DNA from: Pseudomonas lutea
GTDB lineage: Bacteria; Pseudomonadota; Gammaproteobacteria; Pseudomonadales; Pseudomonadaceae
Assembly (NCBI RefSeq): GCF_000759445.1
Contig: NZ_JRMB01000001.1
Coordinates: forward strand, 1,488,001 to 1,552,000
Length of the DNA: 64,000 nucleotides
Reading direction: 5' to 3'
The position numbers and the translations under genes are program-made. Shown piece by piece: positions 1-8,410 of this stretch (positions are counted from its first letter, which is position 1; every line of letters starts with the position of its first letter). The notes beneath the pieces are model-generated. The model worked only from the letters and a program-made list of their open reading frames with translations, did no database searches and was not told the origin of the DNA.

Positions 1-170
1 CTGACGAAATCAGAAAAATACTTCCAAGAACTTAGCACATACTCCCCAACGCCGCTTTCATACTTAGCGATTTTCCACCTTGAAGTCCTAGCCAATTTCC
101 ACCCATGATTAGCAAAATCAAAATTTGTCAGCTCCTTGAAATACGGAGCGCCTGACCTAATAAAGCGTGT
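1..170 (-). other. Partial reading frame leaving the left edge, no start codon
   Basis: On the minus strand 57 sense codons run without a stop from 170 to the window edge, just after an in-frame TAA at 171-173. The translation is aromatic and basic (it contains APYFKELTNFDF and ARTSRWKIAKYES) and looks coding, but there is no ATG or GTG after the stop. It may be a 5'-truncated gene whose 3' part lies outside the window, or a chance frame in AT-richer DNA. Family not recognised. Confidence 0.3.
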
Positions 171-736
171 TTATATACTAATGCGAGACCCTGGGGAAGG
201 CCTTCACACCGCTCTCCTTCCCACGCTGTCCATCGTCGAAATTTCCTAGGGGTGGGAAAGGCAACAGTTGGCGGGGCGGCGGCGTCCAACTGCGGCAGCT
301 GCTGGGTCGAATACAGTCCTACCCATGGGCCGCCAGCTATGCCTACACGCCTCCAGAGCCATTGCGCAGCCCTCTCTCGCATCAAGGCATGGGACTCGGT
401 ATAAGAATCGGTTAATCACTTCTGAATCAATGCTTTACCCCTAAAAAAGCCCTGCAAAAACACCCTTCTTTTCGACACTTCTAAACTCAATAAACACTGG
501 TCCAAACGGTTGCGTTTTGGGGGAGATTTTCTCCTGCGCTGGGCGTCGCTTCGTACACACTCCAGTGATGCAGCAGTAGCGTGAAAATCGATGCGCGGGC
601 AAGCAGCTGAAGGGCCTGCGCATTTAATCTGTCTAAAAAGAAACGTTCTGATAGCCAAGCTTAGGGCCAATAGATTCAAGGTAGGCCGGCGTAGTATTAG
701 ACACTTCAGCAACCCTCCCCGGCGTCCTGCCGACGA
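171..736. other. Stretch without a convincing gene
   Basis: Short frames exist on both strands, but none has a good ribosome site, a recognisable domain or a coupled neighbour. Base composition is uneven (AT-rich near 400-520). It may be decayed mobile DNA, in keeping with the truncated frame to its left. Confidence 0.4.
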
Positions 737-1051
737 TCACCCAGCCCTCACCATCTTCTTCCCGTCGAAATACTGCGTCCCCGCCTGAAGGCCGAATTCA
801 GGACTGTCGAACATGCCCAGGCGGAAACCTTCCTCTAGCTCCAGCAGACCCCACTCGCGCGCGGCCTCTGTTATCTCCAGCATGTCTGACAGCTCATCCG
901 CATCGACCTGATAGCGCTGATACGCAAGCATTGCCAATTCGCGGAGCTTCACCCGCTGGCCGTCAGGGTCGGTGACAAGGTCTTGCCTTTCCTCAACCAT
1001 GCGCTTCCATTCGACCAGCGGGTCGGCAACGTTCTTTGTGAGTGGGATCAT
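737..1051 (-). CDS. Small acidic hypothetical protein
   Basis: A 104-residue soluble protein, rich in Glu/Asp and Leu, predicted mostly helical, with a short Gly/Lys tail. No transmembrane segment or known motif is visible. The start ATG at 1049-1051 has only a weak purine stretch upstream. It stands alone, opposite to the membrane-protein gene at 1313. It may be a prophage-borne accessory gene; function unknown. Confidence 0.5.
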   Translation of the reverse strand: MIPLTKNVADPLVEWKRMVEERQDLVTDPDGQRVKLRELAMLAYQRYQVDADELSDMLEITEAAREWGLLELEEGFRLGMFDSPEFGLQAGTQYFDGKKMVRAG

Positions 1052-1312
1052 GGGAATATCTGAATGCTGGACATACGTACAGTTAACAGAAGCGGCGATG
1101 CTGGCGTCAATTGCTACCGACCCGAGGACTGACTCGTCCAGCTTATTACGACGCCCAAGTTCCCGGCGTTCTGCCGAGGTTCAATGCCGAGATTAGGGAT
1201 TTAGGAATGTTAGATGCTAGGTGAGGTTTTCCGCCTCGATGGCGTTCCCAATGCTGCTTGTGATTGAATTAACCCCTTTCCTCACCAGCTCCCTATCAGG
1301 CCGATCTCAACA

Positions 1313-3334
1313 ATGATCAATGATGCTGCCTCGCAGCCAAGACATGACGTTATTCGCACTAAGGCGCTCGGGCTTATCTTCTTCATCGCATGTCTGGTGC
1401 TTGCGGCCTTGGCACTGAGCTATCTTTTCCAGTATTGGCACATAGGGATGAATGCCGAAATACCCGTGTTTGCGGAAGTGCGTGTCCCAGCACCCTCTCA
1501 GCTAAACCCCGAGCCCATTGAGAGATCAGTGTTCATCCTCCTAGCCGCGCTTGCCCCCATCGGCTTGGTCATCGCTGGGAAGCTGTTCCGGGGATTTGAC
1601 CCAGGCTTTTGGGGCTACATCCTACTGTCCACGGCCGCTTGCATTCTACTAGTAGCACCTTTTGTCACTTCTGATTTCGCAGGAGTGATGTTTTTCCCTA
1701 CCAGCTTGATAAGCGCCAACAGGCTGATCATGCTGGTACTAGCAGCGCTGCTTTCAGCCGCGGCGGTGTTAATTAGCTTCAAAGGCATTGCAGGCCGCCG
1801 TTCGTACATGGGTTGGACCATCGGGACAGCCGTCGCCGCTGCGATAGTATTTCAGGTGGCTCCTTACCGGCTCGCGTCAGACCGAATGGTAACGCTCGCA
1901 AGCCAATGGTCGGTCAGCTACGACGCTGCCACCTATGCGCTCACCCAGGTCGTCGGAGGAAAGACTCTTCTGCACGACCTGCCTTCCCAATACGGTCTAT
2001 TTCCGGAGCTAATTGCGCCGATCTTCAAATTGATAGACATCAGCGTTCTTACGGTCAGCACCTTGTTCATTGTCCTTCAGCTGATCGCGCTTTCGTGCCT
2101 TGCTGCCGTCCTGCATATTCATGTTCGCAATCCCCTACTTCGGGCCATGACGTTCTTGTGCCTTTTGATATCGACAGGGTTGTTTCTGTACCTGAACGAC
2201 ATCAAGCAAGAGATCTATGTGCAGTACTACCCGATTCGCTTCATCTGCCCTTCAGTGGCGTTGTTCCTTTTCGCCAGATATTGCTTGGAGTCAACGCGTA
2301 CAAGGCTGACGGTGCTGGGCATCGCATCAGGCGTCGCCGTGTTCTGGAATTTTGATTCCGGCATTCCGGTGCTGGTATCGATCGGGGCCACGCTATTGGT
2401 GAAGCCGTTTTTTATCCAGCCGTTGAGGTGGAGGGTACTCGGGCCAGCGTTCGCATTCTCGATTTTTGCAGCCCTTACCTTTGGGCTATTGATGGCAATC
2501 CTGAGACTCAAGGCGGGCGGCCCACTCGGAATTCAGGAAGCCGCCTCGGCGCAGAAGCTGTTTTACGGGTCGGGGTTCATGATGCTGCCAATGCCGCTCA
2601 CGTTCCATCCTTGGCAACTCGTTTTGGTGGCGTATGCTGCGGCGGCAGTCGCAGCTGTATCTGCATGGCGTCGACACGTTAATAACCACGTTTATGATGT
2701 GTTGTTTTGTGCGGGGATAATGGGCCTTGGGCTGTTTACTTATTATCAGGGCAGATCTCATATTTATTGCCTGATGATGGTGCTGTGGCCTGCGCTTATC
2801 GTTGGCGCCATCCTGACCGACCTGATACTCCGTTCGATGCGCAAACGCTCAACATCCTTTGTTTCAGGCCTACTGGCGCTGCCGTTCGTGTTCTTCGTGA
2901 GCCTTGGCACCGTAACGCTGGCATTCTCAGCGCGAGACCTGGTCCTGGCCGGTGTGGGTAATGTCGTGAACTACGATAAAGATAGAGATCCTGTAATCGC
3001 AAGCGAGCTAGCGTTCCTTCGTGCAACGTCAAAGGGCCGCGACTGCCTGATACTGGCCCAGCGCCAAGCGATCTATCACGCGGAATTGAAAACAGCGTCG
3101 CCTTTAACTGGGCCAGGTCTGATCGAAACCCTCCTGCAGAGTGACCTTGATGGGCTCATGGCTGGTGCCCTCAGCAAACCGTTGGAGTGCATCTATCTTG
3201 GCGTCGGTTCATATTCGCAGACATTACTGAAGCTGGATGACGACAAACTCATCTCGAAGTATCCAGTGAGCGCTCAAAATGATCTCGGCACCCTTCTGCT
3301 GTTGGAACCCCCCACATCAGTGCCCGCTCAGTAG
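1313..3334 (+). CDS. Polytopic membrane protein, possible GT-C-like glycan-modifying enzyme
   Basis: A 673-residue protein with about a dozen hydrophobic segments from residue 20 to about 545, then a soluble C-terminal domain of roughly 130 residues. The loop reading YYQGRSHIYCL before a late membrane segment resembles loops of GT-C-type glycosyltransferases and O-antigen-related membrane proteins; this resemblance is from memory. It lies on the strand opposite the late tail genes, just beyond the tail-associated hydrolase, where temperate phages often carry lysogenic-conversion genes. A role in altering lipopolysaccharide in the lysogen is inference. A chromosomal gene outside the prophage is the alternative. 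Confidence 0.6.
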   Translation: MINDAASQPRHDVIRTKALGLIFFIACLVLAALALSYLFQYWHIGMNAEIPVFAEVRVPAPSQLNPEPIERSVFILLAALAPIGLVIAGKLFRGFDPGFWGYILLSTAACILLVAPFVTSDFAGVMFFPTSLISANRLIMLVLAALLSAAAVLISFKGIAGRRSYMGWTIGTAVAAAIVFQVAPYRLASDRMVTLASQWSVSYDAATYALTQVVGGKTLLHDLPSQYGLFPELIAPIFKLIDISVLTVSTLFIVLQLIALSCLAAVLHIHVRNPLLRAMTFLCLLISTGLFLYLNDIKQEIYVQYYPIRFICPSVALFLFARYCLESTRTRLTVLGIASGVAVFWNFDSGIPVLVSIGATLLVKPFFIQPLRWRVLGPAFAFSIFAALTFGLLMAILRLKAGGPLGIQEAASAQKLFYGSGFMMLPMPLTFHPWQLVLVAYAAAAVAAVSAWRRHVNNHVYDVLFCAGIMGLGLFTYYQGRSHIYCLMMVLWPALIVGAILTDLILRSMRKRSTSFVSGLLALPFVFFVSLGTVTLAFSARDLVLAGVGNVVNYDKDRDPVIASELAFLRATSKGRDCLILAQRQAIYHAELKTASPLTGPGLIETLLQSDLDGLMAGALSKPLECIYLGVGSYSQTLLKLDDDKLISKYPVSAQNDLGTLLLLEPPTSVPAQ

Positions 3335-3569
3335 AGAGTCGTATGCATGCTCGTACGCTATTGCCGCTATTGTGGTTGCGTCATAGGCTTTTGCCCGCCC
3401 TCACGCTCGGTTGGCAGCGCGCCGTAACAGTTCACTAAACGTCAATGCTGCAAAGATGGCTGACATACCCTATGTGGCAACGCCAGACTGGCATCCATGC
3501 AGCATCTTTGAAGAATATTTGACGGCCCATGGTCAGCGGCGATCCGACTGCCTCTGACCAGAGGCGCGT

Positions 3570-4817
3570 TTACACCTTCCGGATTCCGAACTGCGCCACC
3601 TTCACTCTGGAGTCCTGAGCTACGCCGGCAGCCAGGTACAGCCCCATGCGCGATGTGACGACTGTCTCGGTGACATCGCCTGTATACCGCTGGGTCTCAA
3701 GGGCACCCCTCCAGCTCGCCGGAAACGTGAACGGTTCCTGGTATTTGTCCATCGAGCGGTAATAGATGGTGGTGGAAGTGCTGGACACCGGCTTGGTAAT
3801 AATCAGCTCCGCCTCCCAGCCGAGGATCCCACGGCTGTTGCCTACAATCTCCGGCGCCGAAACCATCTCGATCACATCCCCTGCCAGCACATTCGACAGC
3901 GTAACGTTCGCAGCTGGCTGCACATAGATGTAGCCGCCGGCGGCCGCCATTGCACCGGCCAGCTCTATGCACTGTGCCTCCCCATATGCGGCCGGCTCCT
4001 TGTACCACCGAGTAGTGATTCCGTTCAGGCCTGAGCCGGAGGCTTTGTAGTTGTCCGCCAGCACCGATCCGCCCACCGGATTGACCGATGCGTTGATCAC
4101 ACCGGTCGAGCCCGTCATCAACGGGTTGGCGTTCAGACAGCCGAACGGGCGAATCGCCGAGTAGAGGTCGGCGGCGTCCGTCGGCAGTGGCACGCCGAAG
4201 AACTCGAAGTTGGCATTGATGATCGGCACGCACTTGGACTGGATGAAATCTGCGCCGATCAGATTCGGGTGCAAGTCATCAACGGTCATCGCCTGGGTGA
4301 AGCCATCCCAGATATTCACGACCGGCACGAACTGTATGACGTAGGTCAGCACCCAGTCCTTGTAAGCAATCGCGTCCGCCAGCGCCTGGCCGGTCAAAGC
4401 CTTCGCGCCGAAACGCGGCGTGCCAGTGCCGACGATCAGGTACTTCCCGGGCGTGTTCTGGAACGCTGTGATGGCCTTCATCACGTTGGCCTTGCTGTCG
4501 GCGAGCGTCATGCCGGGAGTCGTGCTGTCGTTCGTCCGCGACAGCAGCATCCACAAATCGGCTGTCGCTGAAGTCAGGCAGGACGGCAGCCGCGGCATGA
4601 ACTGTCCAGAGTGGTCGCCCACCTTGCCCTGATTGTCCAGATAGCTGGGAAACAGACCTGTCTTCGCGGCAATCGCGCCCGCGTAACCGTAGGCCTCTGT
4701 GCCGTATGCCTTCGGATCAATCGTGTGGCAGTTCGCGCTGAAGCTGTCGCCCAGCAGGCCCAGCCCACGCCGAATGCGTCTTTTGGTGGAAGGGGCACCC
4801 CCAATTACCAAGGTCAC
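3570..4817 (-). CDS. Tail-associated SGNH/GDSL-type hydrolase
   Basis: A 415-residue protein. The first ~200 residues form an SGNH-hydrolase-like domain: GDS at 23-25 (nucleophile Ser25), Asn96-Asp97 in SRTND, and the D-x-x-H block DDLH at 180-183. The remaining ~210 residues look beta-rich and may bind sugar. It is the last gene of the late operon, after the fibre and endolysin genes, and overlaps the preceding gene by ATGA at 4814-4817. Likely a virion or secreted esterase acting on acetylated surface polysaccharide; the substrate is inference. Confidence 0.75.
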   Translation of the reverse strand: MTLVIGGAPSTKRRIRRGLGLLGDSFSANCHTIDPKAYGTEAYGYAGAIAAKTGLFPSYLDNQGKVGDHSGQFMPRLPSCLTSATADLWMLLSRTNDSTTPGMTLADSKANVMKAITAFQNTPGKYLIVGTGTPRFGAKALTGQALADAIAYKDWVLTYVIQFVPVVNIWDGFTQAMTVDDLHPNLIGADFIQSKCVPIINANFEFFGVPLPTDAADLYSAIRPFGCLNANPLMTGSTGVINASVNPVGGSVLADNYKASGSGLNGITTRWYKEPAAYGEAQCIELAGAMAAAGGYIYVQPAANVTLSNVLAGDVIEMVSAPEIVGNSRGILGWEAELIITKPVSSTSTTIYYRSMDKYQEPFTFPASWRGALETQRYTGDVTETVVTSRMGLYLAAGVAQDSRVKVAQFGIRKV

Positions 4818-5092
4818 TTAGCCACCTCATAAGCCGCGCCGCCTTTAGGCGTGAAGCGTGTGGGCGAGTTGCCCAGATCCAGACGCCAAGCGCCATCAGT
4901 GGCAAATGTGTCTGCGGTAACCCAGTCAGTGCCCACAGCTTTTTCCACAAGCACGCTTCCGCCATTTGCTTTCACAGACAGCGTGTGCGGTCCGTAGCTG
5001 TACTTCATCACAAATTGATCTGTACGCACTGCGCCTCCGGGGCCTTCATAGATGGGTGGGTGGTTGGGGCTGGGTGCGCCCGGCGCCAGCAC
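4814..5092 (-). CDS. Small late protein of unknown function
   Basis: 92 residues with a Pro/Gly-rich N-terminus followed by a beta-rich stretch (KYSYGPHTLSVKANGGSVLV). It lies between the endolysin and SGNH hydrolase genes and overlaps the latter by four bases. The position suggests a small virion or tail-associated protein. Family not recognised. Confidence 0.6.
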   Translation of the reverse strand: MLAPGAPSPNHPPIYEGPGGAVRTDQFVMKYSYGPHTLSVKANGGSVLVEKAVGTDWVTADTFATDGAWRLDLGNSPTRFTPKGGAAYEVAK

Positions 5093-5103
5093 CAGCCGAA
5101 TGC

Positions 5104-5529
5104 TTAGGGCACGTCCTTAAAAAAGACATGGTTGCCGAGCCTCAGGGTGCGCTTCGCCTTGGCCGCCCAATCAGGCGCCTTTGGCATGGTGGTCGCGTAG
5201 TAGTGAGTCGCCCCGCCCGTAGGGTCCGGCACCTTGCCGTCAATCACCTGGTCAGCAGCAATCTGGCACTGCGCCAGATCCCGGAATGGGATCTGGCGCG
5301 CGCCGCTCAGAAACTGATAGTTCGGGTCGCTCCGATTCCAGCAGCTGAACTGGTATGGCTTCTGGCAGACGCCGGCGTAACCTTCACCCCACCATGACTT
5401 GTCCTTGCCGTCTTCAACCCGGTTGCGGATTGCCCAGGCCACGGCCACCATCCCGGCAAGACCTTCTCCACGAGCTTCGCCCCACAGCGTGCGCGCGAGC
5501 ACATCGCGATCTTTATCAGTCACGGTCAT
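5104..5529 (-). CDS. Endolysin, SleB-like cell-wall hydrolase
   Basis: A 141-residue cytoplasmic-type lysin without signal peptide. The N-terminal LARTLWGEARGEG and the following AVAWAIRNRV match the SleB/Hydrolase_2 fold, with the Glu of GEARGE as the presumed catalytic acid. It would degrade peptidoglycan at the end of the lytic cycle and need a holin, provided by the genes near 25 kb. The start is ATG at 5527-5529 rather than the GTG just upstream, because GGAG lies seven bases before it. Unusually, it sits among tail-fibre genes 19 kb from the holin/spanin cluster. Confidence 0.85.
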   Translation of the reverse strand: MTVTDKDRDVLARTLWGEARGEGLAGMVAVAWAIRNRVEDGKDKSWWGEGYAGVCQKPYQFSCWNRSDPNYQFLSGARQIPFRDLAQCQIAADQVIDGKVPDPTGGATHYYATTMPKAPDWAAKAKRTLRLGNHVFFKDVP

Positions 5530-5544
5530 CACTTTTCTCCGGGC

Positions 5545-5566
5545 AAAAAAAACCGCCTTAAGGCGG
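5545..5566 (-). terminator. Intrinsic terminator between fibre chaperone and endolysin
   Basis: Minus-strand hairpin CCGCC-TTAA-GGCGG (5553-5566) followed by eight U. The U run leads straight into GGAG, the ribosome site of the endolysin gene. The same terminator-plus-ribosome-site arrangement recurs before the tape measure gene. Confidence 0.8.
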
Positions 5567-5583
5567 GATCTTCAAAAATTTGA

Positions 5584-5946
5584 TTAAATGGGTTGGGTGG
5601 GCCAAGTTGGATCGAGCACATTCAAATCCGTTCGGTTGACGAGAACTCGGTACAGCTTCCATGCCCCTAGCATGGCACCGTCATTCTCTGTCGCAATATC
5701 AAGATCAATAGCATCTTTCAGTGGATCGATTGCCAGAGTAGCAATGCCCAAAAGCGAGTTTCGCACCTGGATATTCGTTGCAAGGTTTTCGGCAGGCGTA
5801 GGGGGCGGCAGCTCGTCTGGCGCATTACCTGCCTCAAGCCATGCTTGGTACTCTTGAAAATCTCGGTTACCCGGATCTGTTGGAATCAGTATGTTGTCAG
5901 AACGGCGGATTATTCCGTTGGTCAATCTCAGATAGTCGCCCACCAT
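5584..5946 (-). CDS. Tail fibre assembly-like protein
   Basis: 120 residues. The FQEYQAWLEAGNAPDE stretch followed by a Pro-rich linker is typical of tail-fibre assembly or capping proteins encoded next to fibre genes. It starts at ATG 5946, overlapping the fibre stop as TGATG, so the two are translationally coupled. Probably a chaperone for trimerisation of the adjacent fibre. Confidence 0.7.
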   Translation of the reverse strand: MVGDYLRLTNGIIRRSDNILIPTDPGNRDFQEYQAWLEAGNAPDELPPPTPAENLATNIQVRNSLLGIATLAIDPLKDAIDLDIATENDGAMLGAWKLYRVLVNRTDLNVLDPTWPTQPI

Positions 5947-7502
5947 CAATACTCCGCATTCAGTTGATAATTTCCGTTTAAAGCAAATCCGCCGTTAGCA
6001 GCTACTTGGGCATTTGGTTGAATCGCATCAGCCCCCATGCTAGCCAGCCCACTGCTTAAAATGTTTGGGCTTGATGTTTGCATCCATGCGATTGAAGGTA
6101 CAACTCGCATAACGACGGGTAGCTTGACTGTGAATGCGTTTGCTACTCCGGTAGTTGAATAGCCGGCAAAGGTGATACTACCCGCTTGATAGTAGCGCTG
6201 ACACTGAAGAACAATATCGCTATAGTTTTGGACTTGGAACGCGGTTGCATGCGCGCCCTTCTCAAGCTGAATTTGCGCAATGTCAAATGTGCCTGATTGA
6301 ACGCCGAGCGAGCCAGTGCGCGAGTTGTTACCTGTACCGCCGCTGTACCAAACGTTCAAAACAAGAGTTGCGTCGCCATTTGTGCCTAACGTTTTACCGC
6401 TGATGGACGGCAGAGTTACCGTGACAGAATATTTGTTCCAAGTAGTCGTCACGGCAATTTTCGTAGAGCCGATTCCTGTCACCGCCGAAGAGGGACTTCC
6501 CCCAGTTCCGAAAGACTGAACAACCTCTATAGAAATACTTCGGGCAGCATCAGCTTTCGCCCAGAAAGAAACAGTATATTGCCCCGAACTATATCGCTGT
6601 AGATCTTCGATGGCCTGACTCATTATTGTAAAGTCGGCAGCTGCAGAGCCCCCAACAACTACGTGCCGGCAAAAAAATCTCGCAAGAGGCACCAATGACC
6701 CAAATGGAAACTCCTGAAGACTTGCAGTTTTACTTCCACCGCTGTGACCCATATTCCAGCGGTCAGCCGATCCAAACCCTGCAACAGTCTGCGATACGCC
6801 TCGCTGCCAAATGTCAAAGTTACCGTTAATCAAGAAGTTTTTGGTCATCAAATTTGCAGTAGCATCCAAAGCTTCCTGCAAATTATCAATATTTGAAATG
6901 ACATGATTGTGGCTGTCATCAAGAACAACAATCGGGATGCTGATGTTCCCGGCGCCGTCAAAGCTTGCCGAACCTGTCGCATCGCCGCCAACTGCTATGG
7001 TTCGAGCTGTCGCGAGCTTTGTAGCAGCGACAGCCGTTCCTCCGCTTGCCAAGGCTCCAACATCAGCGGCACTAAGACTTACAACACCGGTTTTTGTATT
7101 GACGCTGGTTACTGGCCCACTGCCGATACTGTCGGCTGAGGCCTTTGCAGCAGCTGCCGACTGCGCTGCGTTGGTTTCACTGGTTGCCGCTGCGCTTTTC
7201 GAGCTGCTCGCAGCGCTGGCTGAGTTCGCAGCGTTGGTTTCACTGGCCGCCGCTGCTGTCTTCGAGCTGCTCGCAGCGCTGGCCGAGTTCGCAGCATTCG
7301 TTGCGCTTGTGCCAGCATTATTGGCGCTCGTTGCTGCTGCGGTTTTGGCGGCATTTGCCGATTCGGCAGAAGCGTCAGCCGCGGTGGCTACCTGATTCAC
7401 CTCCACGGAGAACTGCGGCAGCTTCTGGGCAAAGAACGCATCCACATCGGATTTGAACGTTGCGGCCGTTCGGTCAAGGAACGGAAGTGGAGTAACTGCC
7501 AT
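5946..7502 (-). CDS. Tail fibre protein
   Basis: 518 residues. The N-terminus (PLPFLDRTAATFKSDVDAFF) resembles a baseplate-attachment segment. Residues ~40-125 are an Ala/Ser/Asn-rich coiled shaft with direct repeats. Then come a collar (VTSVNTKTGVVSLSAADVGA) and a C-terminal half from ~225 with FLINGNFDIWQRG and a carbohydrate-binding-like beta domain. Likely a trimeric receptor-binding fibre. Its stop overlaps the start of the assembly protein, and its start abuts the tail-tip gene at 7502. Confidence 0.85.
   Translation of the reverse strand: MAVTPLPFLDRTAATFKSDVDAFFAQKLPQFSVEVNQVATAADASAESANAAKTAAATSANNAGTSATNAANSASAASSSKTAAAASETNAANSASAASSSKSAAATSETNAAQSAAAAKASADSIGSGPVTSVNTKTGVVSLSAADVGALASGGTAVAATKLATARTIAVGGDATGSASFDGAGNISIPIVVLDDSHNHVISNIDNLQEALDATANLMTKNFLINGNFDIWQRGVSQTVAGFGSADRWNMGHSGGSKTASLQEFPFGSLVPLARFFCRHVVVGGSAAADFTIMSQAIEDLQRYSSGQYTVSFWAKADAARSISIEVVQSFGTGGSPSSAVTGIGSTKIAVTTTWNKYSVTVTLPSISGKTLGTNGDATLVLNVWYSGGTGNNSRTGSLGVQSGTFDIAQIQLEKGAHATAFQVQNYSDIVLQCQRYYQAGSITFAGYSTTGVANAFTVKLPVVMRVVPSIAWMQTSSPNILSSGLASMGADAIQPNAQVAANGGFALNGNYQLNAEY
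7168..7293. repeat. 63-bp tandem repeat in the fibre shaft
   Basis: Two adjacent, nearly identical 63-bp units (7168-7230 and 7231-7293) encode two copies of a 21-residue Ala/Ser-rich block (SETNAANSASAASSSK type). Changing the copy number would lengthen or shorten the coiled shaft in frame. Confidence 0.85.
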
Positions 7503-8410
7503 TAGATAAGGCCCTCGATATCAAGCGAGCAAAGGTGGTAACTGGGATATGAAATGTCGATGTTGAAGCTGGTGAAGAACCCATAGATCAGCAGCGGCTC
7601 ATACCCGGCGGCCTCCGTGCCGATGTATACGCAAGGCGTTGCCCGCAACGCCGCCAGCGTTCGGTATATCCGGTTGAAGGTGCCCAGCGTGGTCAACATC
7701 GTGAAACTGCCGCGCTTGCTGTACGCCCGCTTGGTGATGACCGTGTTGCCGAAGTCGTCGCGTTCCTTACGGCTGTAGTCGTCGATGCCGACCCGGGCGC
7801 CGTATTGGGTTTCCCCCAAGTCGCTGATCAGCCCAGGCTTTATGACACCAACGGACGCGCCCCCGCTGGTCGAGGTGACCGTCACGGCGAGCTCGGCGCT
7901 CGCGTATTGCCCGGGCAGGTCGGTTATGACGATGTCAGTTCGCAAATCAAGATCGCTGAAGAACCAGTCGAAAATCGTCTCGATATCGGTGACTTCCAGG
8001 TCGATCCTTTCCTGGTACACAACGACACCGCCGGTGCCGTCCTTCATCACGACATCCACGTACCGGCCGCTCAGCTCAAACAGCGCCAGGCTGTCGGTGA
8101 ACCCCACACTGAGCACGTAGCTGAGCGGAGACGGCCCGGTGGCAAGCGTCCCGACCACATCGTCGAATGGCGCCCACTTGTCCGTCGGGCCTACGTCAAG
8201 CCACACCGGCGGGCTGGTGGTATCCAGCTCGGGGGCGACTGTCCCCGCCCCCGCTACCAGCCTTTCGAATATCCGGTGGACGTTTGTCCGAGTTACTCTC
8301 GCGCCCAAGACGTAGGAGGTTCCGGACACCCATGCCGGGTAGTCATTTTCCTGAATCGACGAACTCAGCATCATCAGGTCAGTGATGACGTGCGGCTTTA
8401 TGACCTTCAT
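7502..8410 (-). CDS. Tail-tip protein following the tape measure gene
   Basis: 302 residues, predicted mostly beta, with no transmembrane segment. It overlaps the tape measure stop by four bases (8407-8410) and abuts the fibre gene. The N-terminal third has a small aromatic module (YPAWVSGTSYVLGARVT) like phage carbohydrate-binding modules. As the only gene between tape measure and fibre, it presumably does the distal-tail or hub work that several genes do in lambda. The exact role is not identified. Confidence 0.7.
   Translation of the reverse strand: MKVIKPHVITDLMMLSSSIQENDYPAWVSGTSYVLGARVTRTNVHRIFERLVAGAGTVAPELDTTSPPVWLDVGPTDKWAPFDDVVGTLATGPSPLSYVLSVGFTDSLALFELSGRYVDVVMKDGTGGVVVYQERIDLEVTDIETIFDWFFSDLDLRTDIVITDLPGQYASAELAVTVTSTSGGASVGVIKPGLISDLGETQYGARVGIDDYSRKERDDFGNTVITKRAYSKRGSFTMLTTLGTFNRIYRTLAALRATPCVYIGTEAAGYEPLLIYGFFTSFNIDISYPSYHLCSLDIEGLI

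Noticed and set aside
128..385. 85-residue frame on the minus strand
   Set aside because: Composition is Trp/Arg-rich with no domain, no clear ribosome site and no coupled neighbour.
3449..3511. Inverted repeat CAAAGATG...CATCTTTG as an att site or terminator
   Set aside because: The arms are imperfect and ~45 bases apart, with no T run and no resemblance to the tRNA-Pro 3' end.
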